Below, one piece after another: positions 9,852-20,753 of a DNA stretch of 64,000 bases. Source of the DNA: Blasia pusilla. Taxonomy: Eukaryota > Marchantiophyta > Marchantiopsida > Blasiales. The DNA is taken from assembly GCA_050084515.1 (NCBI GenBank), contig CM114271.1, forward strand, positions 65,348,001 to 65,412,000. Direction: 5' to 3'. Each line of letters opens with the position of its first letter. Within the stretch, counting starts at the first letter, position 1. A model generated the notes under the pieces. The model was not told where the DNA came from, did not search any database, and saw nothing but the letters and a program-made list of their open reading frames with translations. The position numbers and the translations under genes are program-made.

Positions 9852-11137
9852 TGCTATCTTACTTTATTCTTTCCTAATTTCTCCGCTTAGTTTACATATT
9901 TTGAAATTTATTCTTTGGAAAATCCCCACCCGACCTTTTCATTTTGGATCAAAATATATAATCAATTCTTCTTCCTTTTCATATTTAAGTGGAATTTTTT
10001 TCCACCCTAGCCTTCTCATTTCAATTTTTTTTTTCTAACCTATCTAGTTTCTCTCATCTTTAAACAAATATTTTAGTTCACATCCTCACAATTTTATATA
10101 ATTTAGAGAATAATTTGAAATATTCTTATTTTATCACATTAATTATATTTATTTTTGGCCCCACGAGCTTTTGTATCTTGTGCATACTCTTTAAAAAGAA
10201 TGGATATATATATAAATAAAAGTTCTTTTGCTTCCTATGTGTTTGTATTGAAGTTGGCCCCAATAACCATTTTTCAATGTAGAATAAAAAAATTACAGAA
10301 ACTCTCGGCCATCCAATATTTGACCTTGTATATGAATAATTTGGGTTGGGTTTGTACTTGGCATGAAGATGAGGAATAGTAGTTCATATGAAAAAAGAAA
10401 CCGCTATCTAAGGATTTTAAATGCTTAAATTAGGATGCCTCTTAGCTACATAATGTCAACCATAGTATAGTAGATTTACTTTTGTGCATGGCTTTCAGAT
10501 GATTAGGGGACAAGTTTCAAACACGTCTCCACACGACACCTATCCTTCTCATGTCTAAAAAAATATCAAAAACTTTCCCCTCTCTAATGAGAAGTATACA
10601 ATTTAAAGATTTTTATACCCATAATCTCCCATCCATTACAAGATTTAAGCCTTGTATGTTGAAAAGGTGTAATAATATCATGGAAAAATGCACATATAGC
10701 TAGAAGAAACAATTGAGACACTTGGACCTTATGATAATATATTCATTAATGAGAATGCTTGTGCCTCCCATTGCATTACATCAACGCATGTAAAGCTTTC
10801 AACACAATAAGCATGTCTCCATTCTTAAAAAATGTGCACTTTTTATTCTATATTTTTTTAATTAGGAAAAAAATCTTGTTTATCGCACCTCCAATCAATT
10901 CCCACCATTAGCTGTAGGGAACTTCTAGTACCTAACCTAGTAACTACTTTAGATAAGGCCACATGAAGTTGTCTACATGGAAAGTTGGAAACACACTTTT
11001 GGCCAAGTATAGTCAAATGAAGAACTAGGAAAGAAGAATTTAAAACAAGAAGGGGATTTAGGAAGGATGGGGAAGAGCATGAACAAGGCTAAGAAATGGG
11101 GTTAGGATTTATTTTCCTCTAATACCATTAAACTCCA

Positions 11138-11160
11138 CTAGTTTAATGGCCCATGGATGA
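11138..11160 (-). mobile_element. Candidate Helitron 3' terminus, second family
   Basis: ACTAGTTTAATG followed by CCCATGG is shared with 27044-27066. On the minus strand this reads as a GC-rich palindrome followed by CTAG. Only the end is recognised. Confidence 0.3.
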
Positions 11161-11496
11161 AAAAAAGACCATGTTTAGTAAAAGATTCAAGTAAAATGAT
11201 CCTATAAATTAAGAAGAAGATAATTTAAATGAAAAAAAGTGTTGACAAATCTTTATGACAAAAAAATGGCACAATTTATTTTTCCACTTCACAAGATATA
11301 TATATAAGTTATTTACTTATAATAAGAAATTCATCTATGTATACTATAATTTTATTATTCATGTAGGAAGGAATTTCAAGTTTTCAAATAATGGGCCTTA
11401 TGACAATGATGACAAACATTCCCTTTATTTTTATAAAAAATAAATTCAAAACTATGAAAAGAGCAAAAATGAATTGAGCATGAGCATGGTAATTTT

Positions 11497-11523
11497 GAGA
11501 GAGAGAGAGAGAGAGAGAGAGAG
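11497..11523. repeat. (GA)n microsatellite
   Basis: Uninterrupted GA dinucleotide repeat of 27 bp in AT-rich sequence. Confidence 0.95.
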
Positions 11524-12171
11524 TCATGTTTTCCTTTAAATGCGCTCTCTTAGAAATGAGAAACCTTGAAAGCCAAGTTCTAAAGAAATGCTTCCAAATT
11601 GAAAGAAATACTTAAAAAAGTGAATCTCATATTCATCGGCCATCCTTCTCTAATCAATATTTCTTCTAATCTCCACAAGTGGTCATAAAAATCTCTCTTT
11701 GCACACATTATGATAGAAAAATAGACAACTTTCGATTTTAGATAACTATAAGATCAATATATCTTATAAAGATTTATTTATTATTTAAATAGATATCTAT
11801 ATAAAGTCTATAACCATTATTTTAGTCATGTGAGTTATATAAATATCTTTAGACCGAATGTAACCAATGAAGGCGCATTCGGTTAATTTGAATTTGTTTA
11901 TGTTTGACTCATTTGTAATCTAAACGTGAAAACCCTTGAAGTAATTTTCTTGTAATGTAAATTAGAGGATTTTCATCATGTCCATTTATTCACACTATGC
12001 ACATGGAATGAATATAACTATCATGAATAAAGAATTTATATATGAAAGCAAATATTGTTATCACCTATGATTTGAAATAGATATCATTGCGATGTTATAC
12101 CTATGAGCACTACAACTAACGTAAATTCTTATCGTTTCCATCTTTATCATCAAGGTAGATGAGGTGTAAGG

Positions 12172-12260
12172 TGAGATAGTATTGAGGCTTTAGAGGGGTC
12201 TTGTACGTCCCTATTTTGAGAGATCATATATGACCTACTCTGAGGAGATGACCTACGAGT
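12172..12260 (-). repeat. Fragment of dispersed repeat R3
   Basis: The reverse complement closely resembles 16108-16200 (shared TTTCAAAATAGGG and TCAATACTATCT words). It includes the small inverted pair TGACCTA...TAGGTCA also found at 16081-16105. Confidence 0.6.
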
Positions 12261-12262
12261 GT

Positions 12263-13092
12263 AGGTCACCCTTGGCGCTTCTTACCATTTGGGTTAAAGA
12301 ACGCTCCGGATGAGTTTTCAGAGGGTCATGGATAGGATCTTGGTGGGTCAGGATTTTGCTAGGTATTACATTGATGACATCATAGTCTTTAGTGCCACGG
12401 TTGAGGAGCATGAGCCACATCTAGAGAAGGTGTTTCAAAGATTATAGTAACATGGGCTGAAGCAACATCCAAGAAAGTGCAAGGTCTTCAAAGACTAGAT
12501 TGAGTGCTAGGCTCATACGATGTTCCGAGGTGGTCTTAGTGTGCAACAGGCAAAGGTAGAGGCTCTCTCACGTATTCCACGTCTTATAGATGTGAGTCAA
12601 GTTTGTGCATTCATGGAATTGGCAAACTTCTATCGACGATACGTCAAGGGTTTCAATTTGATTGCAAAGCCGCTAACCTTTCTCACCAAGATGGATCATG
12701 AGTGGCACTAGGGGGATGAGTAGGAGAGAGCACTTTAGTTGCTCAAGGACGGGTTGAAGGTTGCGCCCATATTGAGGAGACGGATTAGGGGGTGTCCTTT
12801 CTAGTTGCATACTGATTGGAGTATGTTGGGGCTTAAAGCAATGCTTACCCACCATGATGATGAGGGTAGAGAGTTCTTGGTGGCTTGCGCTAGTTGCTCA
12901 AACAACGTTGCAAAGGCAAAGTATAGATCGTATGAGGGTGAGTGCTTGGTTATCGCACACTTCAGGTATTACTTATTCGGCCACCCTTTACCATCATACC
13001 TATTACCAATGGAGTCCGACAAGCTTACAAGGAAGCTTGCGAGGTGGGCTCTTTTGTTGTAGGAGTATGATTTCTAGGTGGTGCATAGACGT
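12263..13092 (+). pseudogene. E2 RT (C-terminal half) and RNase H fragment
   Basis: Starts inside RT at FLPFGLKNA and contains RYYIDDIIVFSATVEEHE (catalytic YIDD near 12370), the ANFYRRYVKG connection and an RNase H portion (TDWSMLGLKAML near 12808, KYRSYEGECL near 12917). Several stops (about 12447, 12496, 12708 and 12721) and substitutions break it. Upstream RT palm motifs are missing, so the fragment was truncated before or during loss of the 5' half. Part of E2. Confidence 0.85.
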
Positions 13093-14368
13093 TGTCGTGT
13101 CGAGAATCTTTCTTCGAGCAAGGGCGGGCCTTCTAGCTGCGGTAGATGCGGTCGATGCAAGGTGAACTCTCTAATAAGTTCTCCTTTTTCAATACAAAAT
13201 TATGATGTACACTCTCCATTCTCTCACGACAGGTATCACAAATGGAAGTGCCGAGGCGATCACTTCTTCGTAATATCGGACCCCAAAATTCCTAACTATA
13301 AAATCTCAATAAACTATTTTACGTTTGTACACGAGGAAGATAGCACAACTAGTGTTAAACCCTACTTGACCAGGCCTATTGACATCCATGGATTGCTATA
13401 TAAGGACATACAAAGTACAATCCCATGTCCTTCCATATGTGACGATAGGAAGAATCACCGGAGTTGGAGATTGCATGACCTGGTTCATGAACGCCTCCCC
13501 AAAGTGATAAACTAAATAGCGAATGAACCAGTGCCTATCTACAAAGAGTACCTTGACATGGTAAGGATTGAGGAAAGGAAAGTCGGGCACAGCTCGTGCT
13601 CCACCCCTATCCATGCTTGACAGACATTCTCTACTCTCCTCAAGAATGGGTTTTGGCGGAGTTATTCTCCCAAGAGAGGGTAATCCACTCTCATTGGGAA
13701 AGTAACAAGCCAAAACATCCGCTATTTTAGTATCACTAAACTCCTCTCACGGTGACAAACCTCTCATCCCCCCCACACACACACCACCACTCTAGAAACC
13801 TCTCAAGAATAGACCATGATCAAGTTACTCTCCCAAGAGGGGTGATCCACTCTCATTGGAAGAGCAAGCAATCCCAAAGCCATACACTCAAGAGAGACAC
13901 GAGAGACTCAAGATGTGGAATAGAAGGTGATGAACCCTTGAAGGTCCCTCCTCTTTATATACTCACAAGGGATCCACAAGAGTACGAAATAGAGCTTATC
14001 TTATCTTGTGCCACATGGGTTCCTCTCAAGGCTTAGCCAATCATATTTTGACACAAGTAGATTTCCTCTTATCTCTTCCAAAATATCCTCTTTTACCCAC
14101 ATGATATTTTCCAAATTATCCCAACTAACCTAGCCACCAACCAAGACTACTTTTGCTTTTCATTAAAGCAACTACTTTACTTTTATAAAGTCATCTTTTA
14201 TTTATTACCTCATTTTCCTAAAGTTGGGCCCGCATAAAAGAGGCATCATAAAGAGGTTTAAACATAAGAATCTCCTTTTCCTAAGCCAATTTACTTAATA
14301 CTAATGAAACTCTATCTAAAACTTAATGACGAAGGAGTTTACACACTGGTTGATTTTACTATACGACA
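13093..14368 (-). mobile_element. Solo LTR of a second gypsy family, inserted in E2
   Basis: Read on the minus strand it starts TGTCGTATAGTAAAATCA and ends CACGACA; it is 1,276 bp. It is the inverted relative of the LTR at 19476-20752 (1,277 bp). The flanks ACGT at 13089-13092 and 14369-14372 are a probable 4-bp target duplication. A TATA-like TATATA lies near 13960. Solo LTRs arise by recombination between the two LTRs of a full element. Confidence 0.88.
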
Positions 14369-14970
14369 ACGTGGAACGCTCAACTAGGATGCAGATGGTT
14401 GAGAAGTGACCCATGTCCAAGTCCACGAGGTACGATTGGAGCTTGTTGGCATGGAGAGAGTGATGAGAAGTTAGCGTGATGATGGCACACATCAGCCTAT
14501 TTGGGCTTATTGGCTATGGAGAGCCAGATTGTTGAAACTTTGATGGCAAGGTTTGATGGAGAGTCCTTAGATCTAGAGGCCGGTGAGAAGGCAACATGTA
14601 GTCGAGATATTCACGAGGATGAATAAGTCTTGGAGTACCTGGGTACTGGCAACGTCGCAAGGACAATGGATGCTAGAGAGCTGGATCGGATCCTACAGCA
14701 AGCCAGACGGTTCTGGTGGGAGGGAATACATGTGTTGCGAGTTTGGGAGGATGGTAGAGTACGCGTAGTGCCTCATCATTCCTAGAGACACATTTGGTGC
14801 ATTACGTATGTCTACGAGGAGTTGGGTCACTTTGTAGTGAAGCGAACATACAATTTATTCCAGTTAAAGTATTGGTGGCGAGGCATGCAGACTTATGTTC
14901 ATTAGTTTGTTGCAAGGTGCATGGTGTGTGATAAGGTTCGGGCATTGTTCAATGCTCCAACCTCTCTCTC
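14369..14970 (+). pseudogene. E2 integrase N-terminal fragment
   Basis: Continues E2 after the solo LTR. It includes linker sequence (MESQIVETLMARFDGES-like, 14515-14570) and the integrase zinc module: VYEELGHFVVKRTYNLF, then QFVARCMVCDKVRA near 14905-14945, which keeps the Cys pair. Homology ends near 14965 before the catalytic core. Stops are present. Confidence 0.75.
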
Positions 14971-15519
14971 TTGATGGTATATCCTAAGAAGGCAGAACTG
15001 AAGAACTATTTGCGGGGAACCCCTTGCTTGGCAACCTGACTCAAGTTCAAGTTTAGGACGGGGGAAATCCCCTTGAACCATAAGAAAAAAAAGATGAACA
15101 CAACTAAACTCTTGTGCCTTGTGTGACGATGGGGATAAAAAATTCACAACACATAGAGCAAGAGCATATGCCGATATTGCTAAGCTGATAACATTAATAC
15201 CAAAATTGTGCAACATATTCAGTAGCCTTGATTCATTGCCCAAAGTTGTTGCACTAGTAAGTAATGACTATTTGAGGATCCCAATCAGATAAAGTAGCTG
15301 GTGTAGTGAAGAGTTTCTTGGTTGACACTTGAAAGCTCCCCATGAACATATTTTTTGGTCAACACTCACATTATATGAGAGTGTCTCCCTCCTCTCATTG
15401 GTACCTCTTCTTCACTTTTTTTTCTTTCTACACCCATCCTAGTCTCAAGCACCGTCCAACCAAAGCATTCGCACGGGGCCTACAATTGCAAGGCTATGAT
15501 AGGAACTACTTAATGAGTA
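14971..15519. other. Unassigned stretch
   Basis: No gene or repeat recognised. A short frame on the minus strand (14902-15243) has no family resemblance and partly overlaps E2. Confidence 0.5.
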
Positions 15520-16200
15520 CAGTCTCTCTCGTTCCGCAAGTAGACATCGGTTGTCATACACACAAGTCCAACATCCATCTAACAATAAATCCTAACATAT
15601 GTACACATGAACGACTAAACAACCTTAATGATAAAAATGTGACATTGATGAAATTTACAATTAGCTATGCTTCATTGGAACATCCACTCAATGATACACA
15701 TTATGGTAGTAGTAAGAGATAATCTACAATAAACTCTCAATATGTATGATCTTTGATCAATCCTGACTCACTCTTCAAGAGGGAATCCAAGCTCAATACA
15801 TGCAAGCTGCATTGTATTACTAATTCCAACATGGGTTTGATCAGAGGAAGATGAGCTTTGAATAAGATTCATCCTAGGTATATCCCCTTGGGCACCTCCA
15901 TGGATGACTTGTACACACATGTAACCTCCTCCTTGCAAGTTACTAATAACCTGTAGCATACAAGGTACGAACTCCCTAATAGTTACCAACTAGCCCTCGA
16001 ATCATATAGGCCCATGTGGCTCCATAGCGAGGATGAGAGGGTCAACCTCTCTAAGGTTGCCACTCCTCATAAAGGGAAGATGACCTATGCTTGTAGGTCA
16101 CCTCCTAAGAGCAGGTTACATATGAGCTTTCAAAATAGGGAAGTACTAGATCCCTCTAAGGCATCAATACTATCTTGCCCTAGGTTTCATCTGCTATGAC
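15520..16200 (+). repeat. Dispersed repeat R3, copy 1
   Basis: The reverse complement of 21265-21850 matches this region over most of its length; shared words include CACCTCCATGGATGACTTGT and GGTTGCCACTCCTCATAAAGG. It diverges after the CATAAAGGGAAG word, where the other copy runs into a coiled-coil ORF. It is probably the 5' part of a retroelement. Confidence 0.65.
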
Positions 16201-16236
16201 AATTATTGTGTGAAAAGACATCAGTTTTCATACACA

Positions 16237-16450
16237 CTAGTAAGGTGCCGAGTGCGATGCACTGGGAATAAAACAATGTTTGAAGAACTAGTGTATAGCC
16301 CGTGAAGGGAAGATATTAATGATGTTGCACATAAATTCAATTTTTTTTGCAGCTCGTAGCATGTGAAATATTTTCTTGCTGCCCAGTTGCCACGTGTCAA
16401 GCAAAGAGGTGTTTCCAAATCAAGAAGGTACTCTCTCATAATAATATAGA
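16237..16450 (-). mobile_element. Short non-autonomous Helitron, unit 1 of a tandem pair
   Basis: On the minus strand it starts TCTATATTATTATGAGAG at 16450 and ends with a near-perfect hairpin (GTGCATCGCAC core), then CTAG at 16240-16237 followed by T. These are Helitron hallmarks: 5' TC, 3' hairpin plus CTRR, A/T insertion. It is too short to encode Rep/helicase. Confidence 0.75.
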
Positions 16451-16660
16451 TAAAGTGCCCGTGCAATGCAGGAAATTAAAAAGTGTTTGAAGAGTTAGTG
16501 TATAGCCCGTGAAGGGAAGAGATTAATGATACTGCACATAAATTCAAATTTTTTTCTTGCTGCCCGTAGCATATGAAACATTTTCTTGCTGCCCAGTTGC
16601 CACGTGTCAAGCAGAGAGGTGTTTGCAAATCAAGAAGGCACTCTCCCATAATAATATAGA
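16451..16660 (-). mobile_element. Short non-autonomous Helitron, unit 2 of a tandem pair
   Basis: It starts TCTATATTATTATGGGAG at 16660 (minus strand) and carries TGCCACGTG and CAAGCAGAGAGG-type words like unit 1. Its 3' hairpin (TGCATTGCACGGGC) is followed by ACTTTA and then directly by the TCTATA start of unit 1, without its own CTAG. The two units are thus head to tail. Confidence 0.75.
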
Positions 16661-16735
16661 GAAGTCTAAGATCCATGTAACTATGAATCATAACATTTCT
16701 ATACATGAACAACTAGATCCCAATCACCCCCTTAG

Positions 16736-17947
16736 TTGTTGGTTAGGTCCCTCTTACTCCAAGTAGCTTACAAATTTTTTTGAATCTTATGCATCTTTCT
16801 GGTGCTAAGATTAGAAGGTTGGATGCTATGTCATCCCATCGTTAGTCACCTTCTTGCAATCCCATAATATGATGTACAACTCAAGGAAAAAGGTACCCGT
16901 TCTATCGCAAAGTACTAAGTTCGTTCCCAAGAGACCACCGTTTCCTGAGTAAAGAGAGGTTTTATAAGAAAAATCAAGAATAACTCCTTCTTCACTATCT
17001 TTACTGACTAACTACAACTACATTGCCTTTACAAGTACAAAAGAATAAAATAATTTTCTTCCCTCTTGGAAATGACTCTTCTCAAGTGCAAACATAGACT
17101 CTTTTGAATCTGGAATAACAAAGCTCCAACAAAGACCTCAAAGAGACCTCAAGGATGGCGGCTCACCCTACTTTCAGAACTGAATCTGTCATGGCAGGTT
17201 ACTCATTGTCTAACAACTTTCCTACGCTCTTCTTGATTATCTGCTGGAGTTCTGAAATCACAAGATTCAACTCTCATCTCTAGTGCAGCCCAATAAGGTT
17301 TTATACTCAACTCCGCACATCAGAAAGCATGAGAGAAGACTCTTCTTTTGTATCAAAGAGTGGAAAGAACTAGAAAGTATTGCAAGCTTCAGAAAGTAAA
17401 AGACTCTTCAGCTTGGATCATCCCCCCAACAACCTATTCACACAAAATCCTCATAAAAATTGGGAAATTCCAGACACACGGAAATAATCCCTCTTCATCC
17501 GCTCAATCACAAGTATTGGGAAGATTCAAGACACCAAGGAATGATCCCGTGCTTCTCTGATATATTCCTTAAATAGTCTTTTATAATTTCTGATTGGTCT
17601 TCCTATTCTACTCTAGATCTCTAACTGCTAATTCTAACCTGCTCCATTCAAATTCCCAACCCTCCATCTTCCTACGACGGTTGGTTGCCCTGACGATTTA
17701 GTTCGCTCCCTTTCAAACTGGCGCACCGCTCCATTTCGAGCTTCCAAAACCCCCGCGACGGTTTAGTCTTCACAGTCTTCCCGCTCTTCGTAGTCTTCTC
17801 TTCACGATCCTATCTTTGCAAAGACTCTTATCCTTCTGTCCCCGCGAAGAGTCCTCCTTTCTACTTTCTTTCAATCAGCTTTCTTCAAAGCATTCTCTAT
17901 CTTTCTATTCCTATTCTTAATACACCTTCCCACTTTGTGAAGACTCT
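16736..17947. other. Unassigned stretch before the second gypsy element
   Basis: No domain recognised. It may be degraded 5' sequence of the element that follows, but no LTR matching 19476-20752 was found here. Confidence 0.45.
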
Positions 17948-19401
17948 TTGATTTCTTCTGCTAGATTTAGTCAAGAAGAAGATATGGAGGCAACCGAGAT
18001 AGATGAGGATGATGTACATGTGTGGCAAGTGTTATCTCAAGAACAAGGTGGCATAGAGGATGTTCTAGCCTTGAAAGAGAATTTGTATGAGGGCAAGTTA
18101 AAAGAAATTAGGTGCTATTTAAGCACTCTGCAAAGAGACGAAGGGTGGACAGACAAGTTCTTCAAGGAGATTCGGCACAAGGCGTGTGGCTATCTACTAC
18201 AAGATGGGTATCTTTGGAAAAGGCCAAAAGGAAATATGGAATGCCCTTGAGGGTGGTGGATGAGAATGGGACAAACATGCAAGTGCTCAAAGAATTCCAC
18301 AATTCTTTATGGGCAAGACAGAGAGGGTACTTGGGCAACTTTCACCAAGATAAAAGAGAGGTATTGGTGGAAAGGCCTGTACAAGGATGTTGAAAGATAT
18401 GTTGGGTCATGTGTTGAATGTCAGTTTCAATAAAAAATCAGGGTGAGAGATGGACTTAAATCCACGTATCCTTTGTCTATTCATTATCAATGGGTTATGG
18501 ATCTAGTTGCTATGCCACTAGGTTTTTGGGGAATGCGCTACCTAGTTCTAGCTCGAGAAGAGTTGTCCAACTTTGTAGAAGGGAGGGCTTTACGAACTAA
18601 AACAACAGGGCCTATATGTCGTTTTATTCTAGAGGATATAATTTCTCAATATGGGAGTGTTGGGAGAATTTGTGTAGATAGAGGAGAGTTGAATGAGGAG
18701 AAAGCACGAGAGTTCTTCAAGAGGTATGAAGTCCACTTGAGATTAACAACCTCCATGAATCTCGGAGCAAACGACAAGAGCGAAGGGGACATCCGCCAAT
18801 CATTCAAGCATTGGTGAAGGCGTGTGGAGAGCATTATGCCGATTGGCCTAGATTGCTTCCATTTGCTTTATGGGTAGATAGAACCACTCACAGCACCCCT
18901 ACAAGGTTCATGCCTACAGAGTTGATGATAGGTCAAAAGCCGATAATGCCAACAGAAGGAGATATTCCCAATTGGATGGGTTTGCGGTGGGAAGACAAGC
19001 TCGATAGGGAAGAGCACGTAGCTCTTCGAATGCAACAAGTAGAGCAGCGGGAAGAAGATATTGCAGAAGCATTAGTCAAAATGAAGGAAGCAAGGTTGAA
19101 AAATAAGAAGTGCTTTGACAAAACTGATCAATTTCGGAAGGAGCCTATAAGAAAAGGAGATTGGATCTTGGTGCAAGACAACAGCCTCGACAACCAGCAT
19201 AATACAATTAAGAAGTTTGCACGTCATTGGTTTGGTCCATACGTTTTAATCTTTGCTTTTGACAATGCCACTGAAAAACTATGTGAACTAGATGGTACAA
19301 TTCTCAAGCTGCCCATTGCAGGAAAAAGGATCAAGATTTTCCGTAGACGTGAGGGATTTCTTGATTTTGATTCAATGTGTCTAGAGGCACAACAAAAATA
19401 A
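17948..19401 (+). pseudogene. Integrase of the second gypsy family, frameshifted
   Basis: Segments in several frames: an N-terminal part with LKEFHNSLWARQ (remnant of the HHCC module), the core with HYQWVMDLVAMPLG (first Asp, near 18490), VEGRALRTKTTGPICRF, then CVDRGELNEEKAREFF (second Asp, near 18670) and a disrupted region around the expected Glu near 18780, followed by LVKACGEHYADWPRLLPFAL. The last 196 codons (18811-19401) are open and end with the GPY/F module: KKFARHWFGPYVL and AGKRIKIFRRREGF. It resembles integrases of gypsy elements known from lower plants and fungi. At least two frameshifts and a stop at 18391 break it. Confidence 0.82.
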
Positions 19402-19460
19402 GTGTGAGTAAAATAGCAAGAAGTCTCGATGTTTTCGGCACATACCGGAGGATGTGCAAG

Positions 19461-19475
19461 TTTGGAGGGGTTGAA
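19461..19475 (+). promoter_or_regulatory. Polypurine tract of the second gypsy family
   Basis: TTTGGAGGGGTTGAA lies directly before the TGTCGTATAG start of the 3' LTR, the expected place for the plus-strand primer. Confidence 0.7.
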
Positions 19476-20752
19476 TGTCGTATAGTAAAATCACCCGATA
19501 TGTACTCCTCTATCATTAAGTGTTACAGAGAGTTTTATAAGTATTAAGTAAATTAACCTAGAAAAATAAAATTCTCATGTTTAAACCTCTTTAGGATGAT
19601 TCATTTTTGCAGGCCCAACTTTAGGAAAAGAGATAATAAATAAAAGATGGGATTAGAAAAGTAAAGTAGTGGGGTTGGTGCTATAATAAAACAAAAGTAA
19701 AAGTAGTCTTGGTTGGTGGCTAGGATTGGTGGGATAGTTTGGAAGATATGAAGGGAATAAACGAAGATATTTTGGAAGAGATAAGAGATAATCTACTTGT
19801 GTCAAAATATGATTGGCTAAACCTTGAGAGGAAGCCATGTGGCACAAGATAAGATTAGCCCTATTTTGTACTCTTGTGGGTCTCTTGTGAGTATATAAAA
19901 AGGAGGAACCTTCAAGGGTTCATCATCTTTTACTTCACATCTTGAATATCTCGTGTCACTCTTGAGTGTATAGCTTTGGGATTCCTTGCTCTTCCAATGA
20001 GGGTGGATTACCCTTCTTAGGAGAGTAGCTTGACCTTGGTCTATTTTTTGAGAGTTTTTCGAGTGTGGTATGTGTAGAGATGAGAGACTTGTCACCTTAG
20101 ATGAGTTTAGTCATATTAGAAATAGAGGATGGTTTGGCTTGTTATTTTCCCAATGAGAGTGGATTACCCCTCTTGGAAGAGCAACTCCGCCAAATCCCAT
20201 TCTAGAGGAGAGTAGAGGATGTTTGTCAAGTATGCATAGGGGTGGAGCACAAGTTGTGTCGGATTTTCCTTTCCTTAACCCGTATCACGTCAAGATTCTT
20301 TTTGTAGATAGGAACTGGTTCACTCGCTATCTAGTTTATCACTTTGGGGACGCGTTCATGAACCACATCATGCAATCTCAAAATCCGATGATTCTTCCTA
20401 TAGTCACGTACGGAAGGATATGGGATTGCACTTTGTATGTCCTTATATAGCTATCCATGGACGTCAATAGGCCTGCTCGAGTAGGGTTTAACACTACTTA
20501 TGCTATTTTTCTTATATACAAACGTAAAGTTATTTAGAGGTATTTCATAGTTAGGAATTTTGGGGTTTATATTATGAAGAAGTGATCGCCTCGCCAATAC
20601 TATTCATGATTTTTGTTGTGAGAGAATGGAGGGTTTACATAATAATTCTGTATTGAAAAAGGAGAAATTCTTATAGAGTTCGACTTGCATCAACCACGTC
20701 TACTGCAGCTAGAAGGTCTGCCCTTACTCGAAGAAAGGCTCTCAACACGACA
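19476..20752 (+). repeat. 3' LTR of the second gypsy family
   Basis: 1,277 bp, from TGTCGTATAG to CAACACGACA, with TG/CA ends. A TATA box (TATATAAAA) lies at 19892-19900. Downstream is a repeated GTGGATTACCC word and a 75-codon ORF (20223-20450) that is also open in the solo LTR copy. Confidence 0.88.
19892..19900 (+). promoter_or_regulatory. LTR TATA box
   Basis: TATATAAAA about 415 bp into the LTR, followed by AGGAGGAACC. The solo LTR has the matching site in reverse near 13960. Confidence 0.6.
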
Positions 20753-20753
20753 G

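Larger units (their letters stand above)
9387..12171. other. AT-rich intergenic stretch
   Basis: No coding region is supported; open frames are short and low in complexity. It includes possible Helitron 3' ends at 9827-9851 and 11138 and a (GA)n tract at 11497-11523. Confidence 0.6.
12263..14970 (+). mobile_element. E2: internal fragment of the E1 family, split by a solo LTR
   Basis: RT, RNase H and integrase N-terminal sequence of the E1 family without gag, methyltransferase, PHD or LTRs. It is interrupted by a solo LTR at 13093-14368 flanked by ACGT on both sides. Sequence before (GTGCATAGAC) and after (CGCTCAACTAGG) the insertion is contiguous in E1 near 6712-6740, which fixes the insertion point near the end of RNase H. 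Confidence 0.85.
16201..16735 (+). repeat. R3 copy 2, split by two Helitrons
   Basis: AGACATCAG...CATACACAC before 16237 and AAGTCTAAGATCCATGTAAC after 16660 together match contiguous sequence near 15545-15575. The intervening bases are two short Helitrons, so the insertion point is well defined. Confidence 0.6.
17948..20752 (+). mobile_element. Second Ty3/gypsy family: integrase end plus 3' LTR
   Basis: A 5'-truncated element of a clade different from E1-E5. It holds integrase and the C-terminal GPY/F module (17948-19401), a polypurine tract (19461-19475) and a complete 3' LTR (19476-20752). Gag, protease and RT are absent. Another LTR of this family is the solo copy at 13093-14368 in opposite orientation. 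Confidence 0.85.
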
